From an uncultured Collinsella sp. (GTDB lineage Bacteria > Actinomycetota > Coriobacteriia > Coriobacteriales > Coriobacteriaceae), in assembly GCA_958415665.1 (NCBI GenBank), contig CATYZK010000011.1, positions 1 through 63,061 of the forward strand: a stretch of 63,061 nucleotides of DNA, written 5' to 3'. The position numbers and the translations under genes are program-made. Of the stretch, positions 6,926 through 16,287 are shown in pieces. Every line of letters starts with the position of its first letter. Positions within the stretch are counted from its first letter, which is position 1. Under the pieces are notes generated by a model. The model saw only the letters and a list, made by a program, of their open reading frames with translations. It was not told where the DNA came from and searched no databases.

Positions 6926-9408
6926 AGCGAGTAATACTCGCTCTCGACTGATAGGTTTGGCCCGAGCCAGGGGTCGCCTTTGAGGAAGAACTCCGGCCAG
7001 CGCTGCATGAACAGCGCTTGCTCGCGCTTCCAGCGGCGCAGCTTTTCCTCGTTGGCCTCTTCCCTGCCGCGCGAGGTGAACTCGTAGTGGTACAGCTCGG
7101 CATAGGGCGTAAAGATGGTGCGGTAGCCCGCCTCCCATGCGCGCAGGCAAAAGTCTGCGTCGTTAAAGCCAACGGCGAATTCCTCGTTGTAGCCGCCGAC
7201 CCGCTCAAATACGTCGCGTCGGACCATCTGGCAGGCACCCGTTACGGCGCAGAAGTTACCGGGGCGCACAGCGCGGGCAAGATAGCCCTCGCGCTTTGCC
7301 GAGAAGTCCTGGTTGGCATGGGCAAGTGCGCCGCGCACGCCAACCACAATGCCAGCGTGCTGCACCAGATGATCGGCAAAGTAGAGTTTGGCACCCACCA
7401 CGCCCGCTTCGGAACGCTGCAGATAGCCCATCATCTCTTCAATAAAGTCGGGACTAATGACCTCGGTATCGTTGTTGAGCAGCAGCAGATAATCGCCTTT
7501 GGCGTGCTCCACGCCAAAGTTAATGATCTGGGAGTAATTGAACTCACCCGGCCAGTACACAACGCGCGCGATGCCCTTGCCTTCGGATGCTGCAGCCACG
7601 CGCTCTGGCAGGGTTTCGTAATACGCAAACGTCTCCGGGGCTTCGCTGTTGTTCTCCACCAAGACGATCTCGTAATTGGCATACGTTGCCTTCTGGGCGA
7701 TCGACATCACACAGGCGTCAAGCGTCTCAATGTGATCCTTGGTGGGAATCACAATGCTCACCAGCGGCGCAGGCTCCGGCAGCGCATAGCGCATGCGGTA
7801 GACAAACGGCGTCTCGGTATCCTCAACCGTTCCGCAAATGCCCAGCGCGTTAAAGTGGCGCTGCAGCGCAAGACGACCGGCTTCAATAGCATACGGCTTG
7901 CTATCGGCAGAGCCATCGGCGGTCGATCCCGGATGCACGCGCCAGTGATACAGCACATGCGCAACATGCTCAAACCGCGCGTCCGCCGAAAGGCAGCGAA
8001 GCGTCAAGTCGTAGTCCTGGGCACCCGCAACGTCTTCCGGGGACGTGCCAATACGATCGATGAGCGCCTTCTCCACCATCAGGAAATGCGTCACGCAGTT
8101 ATGGCTATAGAGCAGGTCGACGTTGAGCTTAGTCTTAAAGACCGGCTGGCCCCACTCCCCCGTTTTCTGGAACATGTCCTCGTCGCAGAACAGGACCTGG
8201 GGACGCTCGCCCTCGGCAGCCTTGTTCAACGCGGCAACATAGTGGAATAACGCGTCCGGTTCCAGGATGTCATCATGGTCCAAGAACGCGATGTAGTCGC
8301 CCGTCGCTTGCTCAATACCAGCGTTAGTGTTGACCACAATGCCGCCGTTGCCGGGAAGCTCGATGCGACGGATGCGCTCGTCATTGGCATCCGCCGCAAG
8401 ATTGGCCACCGCATCCCATTCAGGCGAGGCATCCATAAGGAGCAGTTCCCAGTTGTCATAGCTCTGGGCTAGCACCGAGTCCAGCAGCTCGCGCAGGTAG
8501 ACCCGATCAGTCTTGTAGCACGGCACCACAATGCTCACGAGCGGCCTATAGGCAAAGGCCGCCGAAGCGACACGCTGGCACGCCATATCGCCCGGCTTTG
8601 CGCGATGTTGCTCAAACCAACGTCGATAAGCTGCGTCGTCTGCACGCGCATCCTTCATGCGGTTCCAGCTGTCGTCAACCATGCCGTTGTACAGGCGACC
8701 ATCCATGGCGCAAAAACCGCTCTGGATTAGGCCCGTGGGATCGCTCACAATCGCGACAAAATCTCGTATATCCCGAGGCATCTCTACGCTCAGATACGTT
8801 TTATTGACACGGCATCCGTTCTGCTGCGGCACATCGAACTGCGATTCAAACACATGCACGGTGGCATCGATGGCGTTCATATGCGTATCGAAGATCAGGA
8901 GCTCAGGTGCGCACTGGGGGTCTCCCGCCCAGGTAACCTCATAGCGCCACACCGCGCCGGCGTCTGCCGGCAAATAGCGAATGGCATCGATCTCGTAGAG
9001 GCCGCAGTGTTCGCCACGCTGCGCATCGCGGATAAGCGCACACAGCGCAGGCTTAGCTTTGTAGTTAATCTTGGATTCCAGCTTGGCCACGCGGCTATCG
9101 AGGCGAATGGAGCCCAACCTTTGGTCACCGGATGCAAATGTGACGTCAATCGTAGAGCCGTCCAGAAAGGGAAGCACCAAGACGGCGAGCTCGCGCTCGT
9201 AATCGGAAACGGAAGGGCAAAGCGCCAGTACACGGCCATGATCGACCGGGAGCACCAGCGACGGCACAGAAGAACCGCTCGTCGTCGCATGGGCAAACGC
9301 TTGAGAACCCTCCCGCTCAATAAGCGCGGCGACATCCTGACCGGCAAAACGAAGCAGCACAAACAGACGGCCCTGACTGCGGCAAAGTGCCAAACGCTTG
9401 ATACTCAT
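6922..9408 (-). CDS. Double-domain family 2 glycosyltransferase
   Basis: 828 residues with two GT-A modules. The first begins near residue 289 (V-S-I-V-V-P-C-Y-K) with F-L-D-H-D-D near 374; the second begins near 551 (V-S-I-V-I-P-T-K) with L-L-L-N-N-D-T-E near 644. The N-terminal 280 residues are a separate non-catalytic-looking region. Such tandem enzymes typically add two sugars in rhamnan or O-antigen-like chains. No transmembrane helix is seen, so it acts at the cytoplasmic face. ATG 9408 directly follows the stop of the upstream gene (TAG-ATG), making it the last gene of a five-gene glycosyltransferase operon. Sugar specificity cannot be read from sequence. Confidence 0.88.
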   Translation of the reverse strand: MSIKRLALCRSQGRLFVLLRFAGQDVAALIEREGSQAFAHATTSGSSVPSLVLPVDHGRVLALCPSVSDYERELAVLVLPFLDGSTIDVTFASGDQRLGSIRLDSRVAKLESKINYKAKPALCALIRDAQRGEHCGLYEIDAIRYLPADAGAVWRYEVTWAGDPQCAPELLIFDTHMNAIDATVHVFESQFDVPQQNGCRVNKTYLSVEMPRDIRDFVAIVSDPTGLIQSGFCAMDGRLYNGMVDDSWNRMKDARADDAAYRRWFEQHRAKPGDMACQRVASAAFAYRPLVSIVVPCYKTDRVYLRELLDSVLAQSYDNWELLLMDASPEWDAVANLAADANDERIRRIELPGNGGIVVNTNAGIEQATGDYIAFLDHDDILEPDALFHYVAALNKAAEGERPQVLFCDEDMFQKTGEWGQPVFKTKLNVDLLYSHNCVTHFLMVEKALIDRIGTSPEDVAGAQDYDLTLRCLSADARFEHVAHVLYHWRVHPGSTADGSADSKPYAIEAGRLALQRHFNALGICGTVEDTETPFVYRMRYALPEPAPLVSIVIPTKDHIETLDACVMSIAQKATYANYEIVLVENNSEAPETFAYYETLPERVAAASEGKGIARVVYWPGEFNYSQIINFGVEHAKGDYLLLLNNDTEVISPDFIEEMMGYLQRSEAGVVGAKLYFADHLVQHAGIVVGVRGALAHANQDFSAKREGYLARAVRPGNFCAVTGACQMVRRDVFERVGGYNEEFAVGFNDADFCLRAWEAGYRTIFTPYAELYHYEFTSRGREEANEEKLRRWKREQALFMQRWPEFFLKGDPWLGPNLSVESEYYSL

Positions 9409-10476
9409 CTACACTTCTCGCTTTCCCAGGGCGTTCGCTGCCATGCGCTTGCAGGCACCCAGACGCCCAAACCTCAAGACGTCGTAATCGAACATGAGCT
9501 TTTTGCACTCACGGGCATTGGGGGCCTTGCTGGTAAGCGCCGCACGCACCATAGCGGCAACAGAAGGAGCGCATTGTGCGAGCGCAGCATCGCTGCCCAC
9601 GGCAGAACCGGCAAGCGCCGTGGCAACGGCGGCAAACACCTTGCCGCAGTCCGAACCCAGCAACCTGAGCGCATCGTACAGCACCAGATCGCAGAGGAAG
9701 TACGCCAGGTCCTCGGCATGCTGTACATCGAGACCGTCGCGCTGCCAGTCAGCCATCACCGCGGAGTAAATCTTCACGTGCTCCAGCAGTCGCGTCTCGT
9801 CGTCATAGCGCATAGTGTCCATAAGCGAGCCCTTGCGCGCGACACGATAGTCATACAGCTTGTTCGAGATAAGCGCGGTCTTACGCGAACGACCGTACAC
9901 GGCAAAATCGAAGACCTGGTCCTCGCCATACTTGACGGTTTCGTCGAACACGATCCCGTTACCCAGCAAAAACTCACGCTTGCAGGCGGTGCGCCATGCA
10001 AAGGGGCGAGATGCTTCCTTAAACAGCAGGTCAGAGCTATAGCCTTCAAACGACACATCGCGCGGGCTCAGCACATAGTTAAGCCACGGATACCCCGCCT
10101 CGAGCGGATACGGATTCGCGCCAAAGGTCAAAACGTCGCAGTCTTGGCGCTCAAAGGCATCGACGATCACACGGCACGCATCGGGCGTAAAGCGGTCGTC
10201 AGAATCCAAGAACGCAACGATAGGCGCCGTGGACGCAGCGATGCCTGCATTACGTGCGCTCGACAGGCCGCCGTTCTCCTTATCGACCAGCGTAAAGCGC
10301 GCGTCCTTTTCGCAATAGGCAGCCGCAATGTCGCGCGACCCATCCGGTGAGCCATCGTTGACCAGCACGCCTTCCCAATCGGACATGTCCTGCGCAAGCA
10401 GGGAGTCCAGGCACCAGGCCAGGCACTCCTCCACGTTATAGATGGGAACGACAACGGAAATCTTGGGGGTAGCCAT
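9409..10476 (-). CDS. Family 2 glycosyltransferase (type B, copy 2)
   Basis: About 355 residues. The GT-A domain opens with I-S-V-V-V-P-I-Y-N and has V-N-D-G-S-P-D-G-S and F-L-D-S-D-D-R-F motifs for nucleotide-sugar and metal binding. The C-terminal 200 residues resemble those of the 11682-12722 gene (shared L-L-F-x, G-E-D-x-V-F-x-F and helical tail), marking them as paralogues. ATG 10476 is preceded by AGGAG at a good distance; GTG 10482 is possible. It lies about 12 bp after the type A gene and touches the double-domain gene. Confidence 0.87.
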   Translation of the reverse strand: MATPKISVVVPIYNVEECLAWCLDSLLAQDMSDWEGVLVNDGSPDGSRDIAAAYCEKDARFTLVDKENGGLSSARNAGIAASTAPIVAFLDSDDRFTPDACRVIVDAFERQDCDVLTFGANPYPLEAGYPWLNYVLSPRDVSFEGYSSDLLFKEASRPFAWRTACKREFLLGNGIVFDETVKYGEDQVFDFAVYGRSRKTALISNKLYDYRVARKGSLMDTMRYDDETRLLEHVKIYSAVMADWQRDGLDVQHAEDLAYFLCDLVLYDALRLLGSDCGKVFAAVATALAGSAVGSDAALAQCAPSVAAMVRAALTSKAPNARECKKLMFDYDVLRFGRLGACKRMAANALGKREV

Positions 10477-10488
10477 AGTCACTCGCTC

Positions 10489-11607
10489 CTACTGTGCGGC
10501 CGGAACGTCATCAGGGTGCGGGTTGTCGCCGTAGATGCGCTGATATGTCAGCACGCGCCAGACCAGCGGCAGGCCGCCGATCTTAAAGTAATGCTTAAAC
10601 GTATTGAGCTTGCCCGGCTTCTTAAAGTCAAAGCGCGAATCGATATAGGCGCGGGGCGACTTGACCATCAGGCGCAAGTCGGTCTCGCCACGCGGATCGA
10701 ACAGCGACAGGTCAAAGCGACCGGCATCCCAATCGGCCTTGAGCTCGGACGAGGCTTTCTTCCAAAACTGCTCACGCAGTTCATTGACCAGACGCTCATC
10801 ATTCCAACGGTACGTATCGACCTTCATGCGCATTAAAATGCCCTGGAGCTGAGCCTTGAGCTCGGGACGCTCGTCCAAAAAACGTTGCATCTCGGCATAT
10901 TCATCGCACACGCAAAACACCTTGTTGGGCGAATTAACGGAGCTCTTCTCGTTATCCTGGCGATAGCACAAAATGGAGTCCGCGATAAACGCGGCACGCT
11001 CGGCGCATGCCCAGACCTTAAAGTTAAAACCCGCATCCTGATACGAAGCACCCGGCGTGGGAAGGAACCGAATCTGATTGTCGTTGAGGAACTCGCGCCG
11101 ATAGATAGCCGACCAAATGGAAGGTTTGCGGTAGAAGATGCCCGGGCGATCGACGGGGCGATACGCGGCGCCCGTCATATGCTCGTCGACAATCCCAAAC
11201 AGCTCACGGCGCTCGCCGGGCGTGGACCAATACAAGTAAAAGTCGCCCTTTACCACATCGGCATGTTCAGCATCGGCCTTGGCGACCAGCTTTTGGAGCG
11301 AATCCTCAAACATAAAGTCATCGGACTCAAGGATGCCCACGTACTCGCCGCGCGCCATCTCCAGGCCGCGGTTCATCGAGTCGCCGTAGCCGCTGTTGGC
11401 TTTGTCGATCATCTTTACACGAGAGTCGCGCTCCATGTACTCGCGGATGATATCCGGCGAGCTATCGGTGGAGCCGTCGTTGATACAGATGATCTCGATG
11501 TCCTTGAGCGTCTGAGCCACGGCGGAATCGAGGCACTCGCGCAGGTAGCGTTCGACATTGCAGATGGGGACAAGCAGCGAAACTTTAGGGGTATCAGAGT
11601 TCTGCAA
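10489..11607 (-). CDS. Family 2 glycosyltransferase (type A, copy 2)
   Basis: 372 residues starting at TTG 11607, with AGGAGG 5 nt upstream; a longer frame to 11826 would overlap the previous gene and lacks such a site. GT-A motifs: V-S-L-L-V-P-I-C-N, I-N-D-G-S-T-D-S-S and G-I-L-E-S-D-D-F-M. It is very close to the 12729-13832 protein, including long nearly identical DNA runs (11300-11420 versus 13520-13640). Both type A genes begin with TTG and a strong Shine-Dalgarno. Probably transfers a sugar onto a lipid-linked glycan; the acceptor is unknown. Confidence 0.88.
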   Translation of the reverse strand: MQNSDTPKVSLLVPICNVERYLRECLDSAVAQTLKDIEIICINDGSTDSSPDIIREYMERDSRVKMIDKANSGYGDSMNRGLEMARGEYVGILESDDFMFEDSLQKLVAKADAEHADVVKGDFYLYWSTPGERRELFGIVDEHMTGAAYRPVDRPGIFYRKPSIWSAIYRREFLNDNQIRFLPTPGASYQDAGFNFKVWACAERAAFIADSILCYRQDNEKSSVNSPNKVFCVCDEYAEMQRFLDERPELKAQLQGILMRMKVDTYRWNDERLVNELREQFWKKASSELKADWDAGRFDLSLFDPRGETDLRLMVKSPRAYIDSRFDFKKPGKLNTFKHYFKIGGLPLVWRVLTYQRIYGDNPHPDDVPAAQ

Positions 11608-11681
11608 GAGAACCTCCTGTTGAATAGCGTGTAACAGGGTTATTTTAGCAGCCGAGTTGCGGCGGGCGGCAGCGCTTGGAA

Positions 11682-12722
11682 TTAGAGAAAGCGCTCCAGG
11701 CAGGCTTTGAGACCGCGAGTCGAAAGATAGAACAGCGTGGCGTCTGCCATCGAAACGCCCGAGGTCGTCGCAACGAACTTGTGGGCAACACGGCAAACGG
11801 CGCCCTTGGCAGGCATATCCGTCCACTCCGTTCCCAAAAACGTCGTAAGGTCCATGTTGACGCGAGCCGCCACGCGATGGAAGTCATCGGCATCCAAGCG
11901 CGCCAGGTCGAACACAATTAGGTCTAAAAACCAAGTTATCAGCTCGCCGGGGCACAGGTCCAAAAGACCGTAGGCCGCCCAGTCCTCCAAGACCTCCTCG
12001 AGCATCCTCATGTGGGCGTCAAGCTTTTTGGCACGAGCCTCGGCACTGTTGAACTCGTGCGTCGCCGATTCGCTCTCCATCACGTAGTGGTAGAACTTGT
12101 CCGGCATGACGACGGTCTTGCGGGCAAGCGCATAAGCCGCAAATTGGAAGACGACGTCCTCGCCCAAAGCCAAACCGGGGGCGAAGCGAATGCCTTCGCG
12201 ATTGAGCAGCTCGCGCGAAAAAGCCGCACGGCAGGCATAGGGCTGCGCATTCGAATGAAACAGCAGTTGGGAATCACGGGCGCCGAAGGTACCAGCTTTG
12301 GGGCTCATGAGTTGATGGACGCGTTTGGGGGCAGCGTCGGAAGGCTCACAGACGCCGCCAAAAACGGCGGCCTCGGCATCTTCAGACTCCATGGCATGCA
12401 GCACGCGCTCGACCGTCTGGACATCGATGTAATCGTCGGCGTCCACAAAAAAGACGGTCTCGCCCTCGGCGGCATCGATACCGGCATTTCGAGCACACGA
12501 GACGCCCGCGTTTTCCTGGTCAATCACCAGCACGCGATCGTCGGCCTGTGCGATCTGGCGCAACACGTCCAACGAATCATCGGTCGAACCGTCGTTGACG
12601 CAGACAACCTGAATCGAGCGCTCGGACTGGGCCAACAGCGAATCGAGGCATCGCTGAATGGAACGCACAGAGTTATAAACGGGGACGACAATGGTAGCTT
12701 TAGGACACGAGACCTCTCCCAT
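11682..12722 (-). CDS. Family 2 glycosyltransferase (type B, copy 1)
   Basis: 346 residues from ATG 12722. GT-A motifs: A-T-I-V-V-P-V-Y-N, V-N-D-G-S-T-D-D-S and F-V-D-A-D-D-Y-I. The helical C-terminal half matches that of the 9409-10476 protein, though sequence divergence is greater than between the two type A genes. The gene follows type A copy 1 by 6 bp. A gap of 74 bp separates it from type A copy 2, the only sizeable break in the operon. Confidence 0.87.
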   Translation of the reverse strand: MGEVSCPKATIVVPVYNSVRSIQRCLDSLLAQSERSIQVVCVNDGSTDDSLDVLRQIAQADDRVLVIDQENAGVSCARNAGIDAAEGETVFFVDADDYIDVQTVERVLHAMESEDAEAAVFGGVCEPSDAAPKRVHQLMSPKAGTFGARDSQLLFHSNAQPYACRAAFSRELLNREGIRFAPGLALGEDVVFQFAAYALARKTVVMPDKFYHYVMESESATHEFNSAEARAKKLDAHMRMLEEVLEDWAAYGLLDLCPGELITWFLDLIVFDLARLDADDFHRVAARVNMDLTTFLGTEWTDMPAKGAVCRVAHKFVATTSGVSMADATLFYLSTRGLKACLERFL

Positions 12723-12728
12723 GCCGAC

Positions 12729-13832
12729 CTACCCCCTCAGCGATTCGATGAGGAAGGCGGCGACCACGCCAGGGCCTCCAACCGAGGCGTAATACTTAGC
12801 GCGCCCCAAGGCACCATCCGTCGCAAAACTCGGATGCTCGTCAACCCAGCCCTCAGGATCTTTGAGAATGGCAGCGAGATTCGCGCGCTTCCACGGCTTG
12901 AGGTCGTCAAGCGAAAACTCCCCCGCGTCCAAGGCCGCCTGAAATTCCTTAGCCATCTGCACCAGGAACTCCTTATAGAACTTAGGCGCTAGGCGCACAT
13001 AGTTCCACATGTACGAATCGTACTTAATGAGTTGATTGAACTTGAGCATGCGCGCGACGTCATCACTTGCGTGGTCGCGGGCATAATCCTCTCGAATCCA
13101 ACGCTCAATCTCGGCATACTCGGTATTGACGCAAAAGACCTTAGCCGAAGAATTGACCGAGGAATTCTCGTTGTCCTGGCGATACGACAACACGGCATCA
13201 TGCAGGTAAACAGCCTTATCGGCGCACGCGATCACCTTAAAGGCGAATGACGTGTCCTGAAAGGATGCCCCCGGAGTCGGCAGGAACGTAATGCCGTTGC
13301 GCTCAAGAAAATCGCGACGGTACACGGCCGACCAAATCGACGGCTTTTGCTTAAAGAACTGCGTCGTATCGCTCGGGTGCACTGGCTTGCCACAATCCTG
13401 AGGTCTAAACATCTCGTGCAGCGAACGGCGTTCCTCGGGCTTAGACCAGTAGAAATCAAAGTTCGCCTTCGCAAAGTCGGCATTATTGCTATCGGCGGCC
13501 GAGACAAGCTTTTCGAGTGCGTCGGGCGCCATAAAGTCATCGGACTCCAAGATGCCAACGTACTTGCCACGCGCCATCTCCAGACCGTGGTTCATCGAGT
13601 CGCCGTAGCCGCTGTTGGCCTTGTCGATCATCTTGACGCGCCCATCGCGCTCCATATACTCGCGGATAATCGCCGGCGAGTTGTCGGTCGACCCGTCGTT
13701 AATGCAGATGATCTCAATATCCTTGAGCGTCTGCGCCAGGGCGGAATCGAGACACTCGCGCAGGTAGCGTTGAACATTGTAAATGGGAATAAGCAGCGAT
13801 AGAACAGGGCTGCCAGAGGCGTTAGTAGACAA
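12729..13832 (-). CDS. Family 2 glycosyltransferase (type A, copy 1)
   Basis: 367 residues from TTG 13832, 5 nt after AAGGAG. GT-A motifs: L-S-L-L-I-P-I-Y-N, I-N-D-G-S-T-D-N-S and G-I-L-E-S-D-D-F-M. It is the first gene of the minus-strand glycosyltransferase operon; its promoter should lie in the 113-bp divergent region shared with the acyltransferase gene. Close paralogue of the 10489-11607 gene. Confidence 0.88.
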   Translation of the reverse strand: MSTNASGSPVLSLLIPIYNVQRYLRECLDSALAQTLKDIEIICINDGSTDNSPAIIREYMERDGRVKMIDKANSGYGDSMNHGLEMARGKYVGILESDDFMAPDALEKLVSAADSNNADFAKANFDFYWSKPEERRSLHEMFRPQDCGKPVHPSDTTQFFKQKPSIWSAVYRRDFLERNGITFLPTPGASFQDTSFAFKVIACADKAVYLHDAVLSYRQDNENSSVNSSAKVFCVNTEYAEIERWIREDYARDHASDDVARMLKFNQLIKYDSYMWNYVRLAPKFYKEFLVQMAKEFQAALDAGEFSLDDLKPWKRANLAAILKDPEGWVDEHPSFATDGALGRAKYYASVGGPGVVAAFLIESLRG

Positions 13833-13945
13833 ATGTGCTCCTTAGGAAATACCTGTCGTTTCATGGTATCAAAGGGTCAGCGCGCCAGCCGGCGTTTATA
13901 TAATCTATGGAGCTCGCAGAGGAAAAACCGATACGAAAGGACGTC

Positions 13946-15061
13946 ATGCAGCCCAAAGCCGCGCGCAACATACCCATCGAAGCGCTGCGTTTGGTCGCGG
14001 TCGCCGGCATCGCGGTGTTTCACACCTTTCAGTGGACCTTCCAAGCGACCTGCGTCGGCTTGCCGGAATACGCGCCGCTTGCCGCCTTCCCCCATTCCGG
14101 CGTGCTCGGTTTTATTAACCTGCTGGGCTGCTGGGCCAACGAGGTCTTCTTTATGATCTCGGGCTATTTTCTCATCGCCTCAGCCGCGCGTGCTTGGGAC
14201 GGTGGGGCAACGTGGAAGTCGCAAATGCAACGGACGGCGCAGCGCCTAGGCAAGGTTGTTATGCCCGCTGCGTTTTATTGTGTCGTGGCGCTCTCGTGGT
14301 CCACGGTCGTCTCCCCCATTCCCGATGTTACCCTCAGCACGCACTACTGGTACACGCTAGGCCTTGAGTTTATCTGGGTCTATGCCGCCACGGTCTTCAT
14401 GGCGCCATGGTTTGGACTGGCTAAGAGTCGACTCTCCCAGAAGAGCTACACGTCGACGGTCATCGCCGTTGGCATCCTCGCATTTGTTGTTAACGGGTAT
14501 ATAGCCGCCATGAGTACGACAAGCGCCGGCGAGTTTTCTTGGCTCCAGAAGCTCATGAGCGCTGCCACGTACGTAATCGCGTTTTTGATCGGCGGTCTGC
14601 TCCGCGACGTTACCGATGTCATGGATTCGGACAGGGCGGGCGCCTTGGGCATGCGGTCGCTCGCTGCGATTTTGGCGCTCGCCACCATCCTGGAAGGAGC
14701 ACTCTCCTTCACCGGCAACCTCACGGCGATGGCAGTCCTCTCCTACAAATCGACCTCGTTGATCTCGTTTGCCCTCGCTGCAGCCTCCCTGCTCTTTGCG
14801 GCTACCCAACGCAGGGCCTTAGGCAATCCGCGGAATGCAGGTGTCATCGTCACCTTATCGACCGCCACGCTCGGTTTCTATGTGATGCAGTCGCTCACCA
14901 GTAGCCTGTGGCGTCCCGTCTTCAACACCCTGCTCGCAAACATACTGGTCAGCCAAAACAGCCCGGCAGCTATATGTATCGTCACGGGTACCGTCATTAG
15001 CATCGTCTTTGCTCTGGCGCTTCTCATCATCGATGCAGCTAGAAGCCTTATCGCTCGCTAG
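13946..15061 (+). CDS. Acyltransferase 3 family membrane protein
   Basis: 371 residues from ATG 13946 behind GAAAGG. The N-terminus (N-I-P-I-E-A-L-R-L-V-A-V then V-F-H) and E-V-F-F-M-I-S-G-Y-F match the acyltransferase-3/OafA-like family, which acetylates or otherwise acylates surface sugars. About ten hydrophobic helices follow. It is transcribed away from the glycosyltransferase operon, suggesting it decorates the glycan made by those enzymes. The substrate is not evident. A few codons upstream (ATG 13907) could extend it, but the ribosome site favours 13946. Confidence 0.83.
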   Translation: MQPKAARNIPIEALRLVAVAGIAVFHTFQWTFQATCVGLPEYAPLAAFPHSGVLGFINLLGCWANEVFFMISGYFLIASAARAWDGGATWKSQMQRTAQRLGKVVMPAAFYCVVALSWSTVVSPIPDVTLSTHYWYTLGLEFIWVYAATVFMAPWFGLAKSRLSQKSYTSTVIAVGILAFVVNGYIAAMSTTSAGEFSWLQKLMSAATYVIAFLIGGLLRDVTDVMDSDRAGALGMRSLAAILALATILEGALSFTGNLTAMAVLSYKSTSLISFALAAASLLFAATQRRALGNPRNAGVIVTLSTATLGFYVMQSLTSSLWRPVFNTLLANILVSQNSPAAICIVTGTVISIVFALALLIIDAARSLIAR

Positions 15062-15246
15062 CTCAAGCGGCAATAGACACGCTGCCGTCAGACGCCAAAG
15101 CCGCTACACCCGTGGCAGGTTCCTGCGTTTTATTCAAAGCTTGCCGACAAGGTGCGGTGAGCCTTTACAATAGAACAGTCCCAAGGACGTATTCGATAGC
15201 TTCCGCGCAGCGCTCGCCCGCCGCGCGTGAAAGGATATATTGCCCC

Positions 15247-16269
15247 ATGCCTTCAACCCTTCCCGCTCCCATCGATAAGCTCGCCATCGTCGTCGTTACG
15301 TACAAGCGTCAGGAGCTCTTGGCCAACCTGTTCGACTCTATGACCGAGCTCACGGCCGCGCCCTGGCGCATCGTGATTGTCGATAACGAGAATTCGCGCG
15401 AGACCGAGACCATGTGCACCGCATTCAACGAGCGCCTGGCCAACCTGTGGGGCATCGACACCGAGCAGCCCGACGCGCAGGGCGGCACCGACCGTGTCAT
15501 CTACGCACCGCAGCTCGAAAACGGCGGCGGTGCGGGCGGCTTCTCCGCCGGCACTAAATGCGCCTACGACCTGGGCGCCCAGTGGTTCTGGGTGATGGAC
15601 GACGACGTGCTCGTCATCCCCGAAGGCATCGAGCGTCTTGCCAAGTGGACCGACCGCTACGATGTCATCCAGGGTTCGCGCCTGGACTTTGACGGCGGCG
15701 CCTTCTTTTGGCAGTACCAGCTCATCCTTTCACTCGGCATCCCTAACCCCATCGCTAAGTGGGATCTGGGTCCCGAGGGCTACCGCACCATGAACCAACT
15801 GTGCTTTGAGGGCGGCATGTTCTCGCGCCGCGTGGTCGACAAGATTGGCCTGCCCGACGCGCGCTTCTTTATCTACGGCGACGATGCCTGCTACGGCTAC
15901 GTGGCCAGCCAGCACTTCCCCGCCGCCGTTGTTGCCGACGTGGTGCTCAAGCGCGCCCGCGCCGTCTCCAACTGGGATATCGCCGGCAAGCGCCAGCTCA
16001 ACTCCACGAGCGACACCAACCGTTACTACATCATGCGCAACCGAGGCTTCCTCGCTCGCTATATGCAGATCTACGGTGACTACCACCCCATGCTGTTCCG
16101 CTTGGGCAACGCCGCGACCTTCTGCAAGGAGTTCATTCGCCTGGCCGCCGTTGACAAGTGCTTTAAGACCGGTATTCCGGCGCTGCGCCGTGGCATGAAG
16201 GACGCCCGCAAGATCGTTAAGGATCCCAACTGGAAGCCCATGCCTCCCATGAAGGGCGCCGAGCAGTAA
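15247..16269 (+). CDS. Family 2 glycosyltransferase, galactofuranosyl/rhamnosyl-transferase-like
   Basis: 340 residues from ATG 15247 (GAAAGGA upstream). It opens with A-I-V-V-V-T-Y-K-R, then G-G-A-G-G-F-S-A-G and W-V-M-D-D-D-V, the pattern of GlfT-like and rhamnosyl GT2 enzymes that extend wall glycans. The C-terminal R-N-R-G-F-L-A-R-Y also fits. It is unlike the type A and B enzymes and so adds a different linkage. It is separated from the acyltransferase by 185 bp and may have its own promoter. Confidence 0.82.
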   Translation: MPSTLPAPIDKLAIVVVTYKRQELLANLFDSMTELTAAPWRIVIVDNENSRETETMCTAFNERLANLWGIDTEQPDAQGGTDRVIYAPQLENGGGAGGFSAGTKCAYDLGAQWFWVMDDDVLVIPEGIERLAKWTDRYDVIQGSRLDFDGGAFFWQYQLILSLGIPNPIAKWDLGPEGYRTMNQLCFEGGMFSRRVVDKIGLPDARFFIYGDDACYGYVASQHFPAAVVADVVLKRARAVSNWDIAGKRQLNSTSDTNRYYIMRNRGFLARYMQIYGDYHPMLFRLGNAATFCKEFIRLAAVDKCFKTGIPALRRGMKDARKIVKDPNWKPMPPMKGAEQ

Positions 16270-16287
16270 AAGGGCTTTCGCCCGCCG

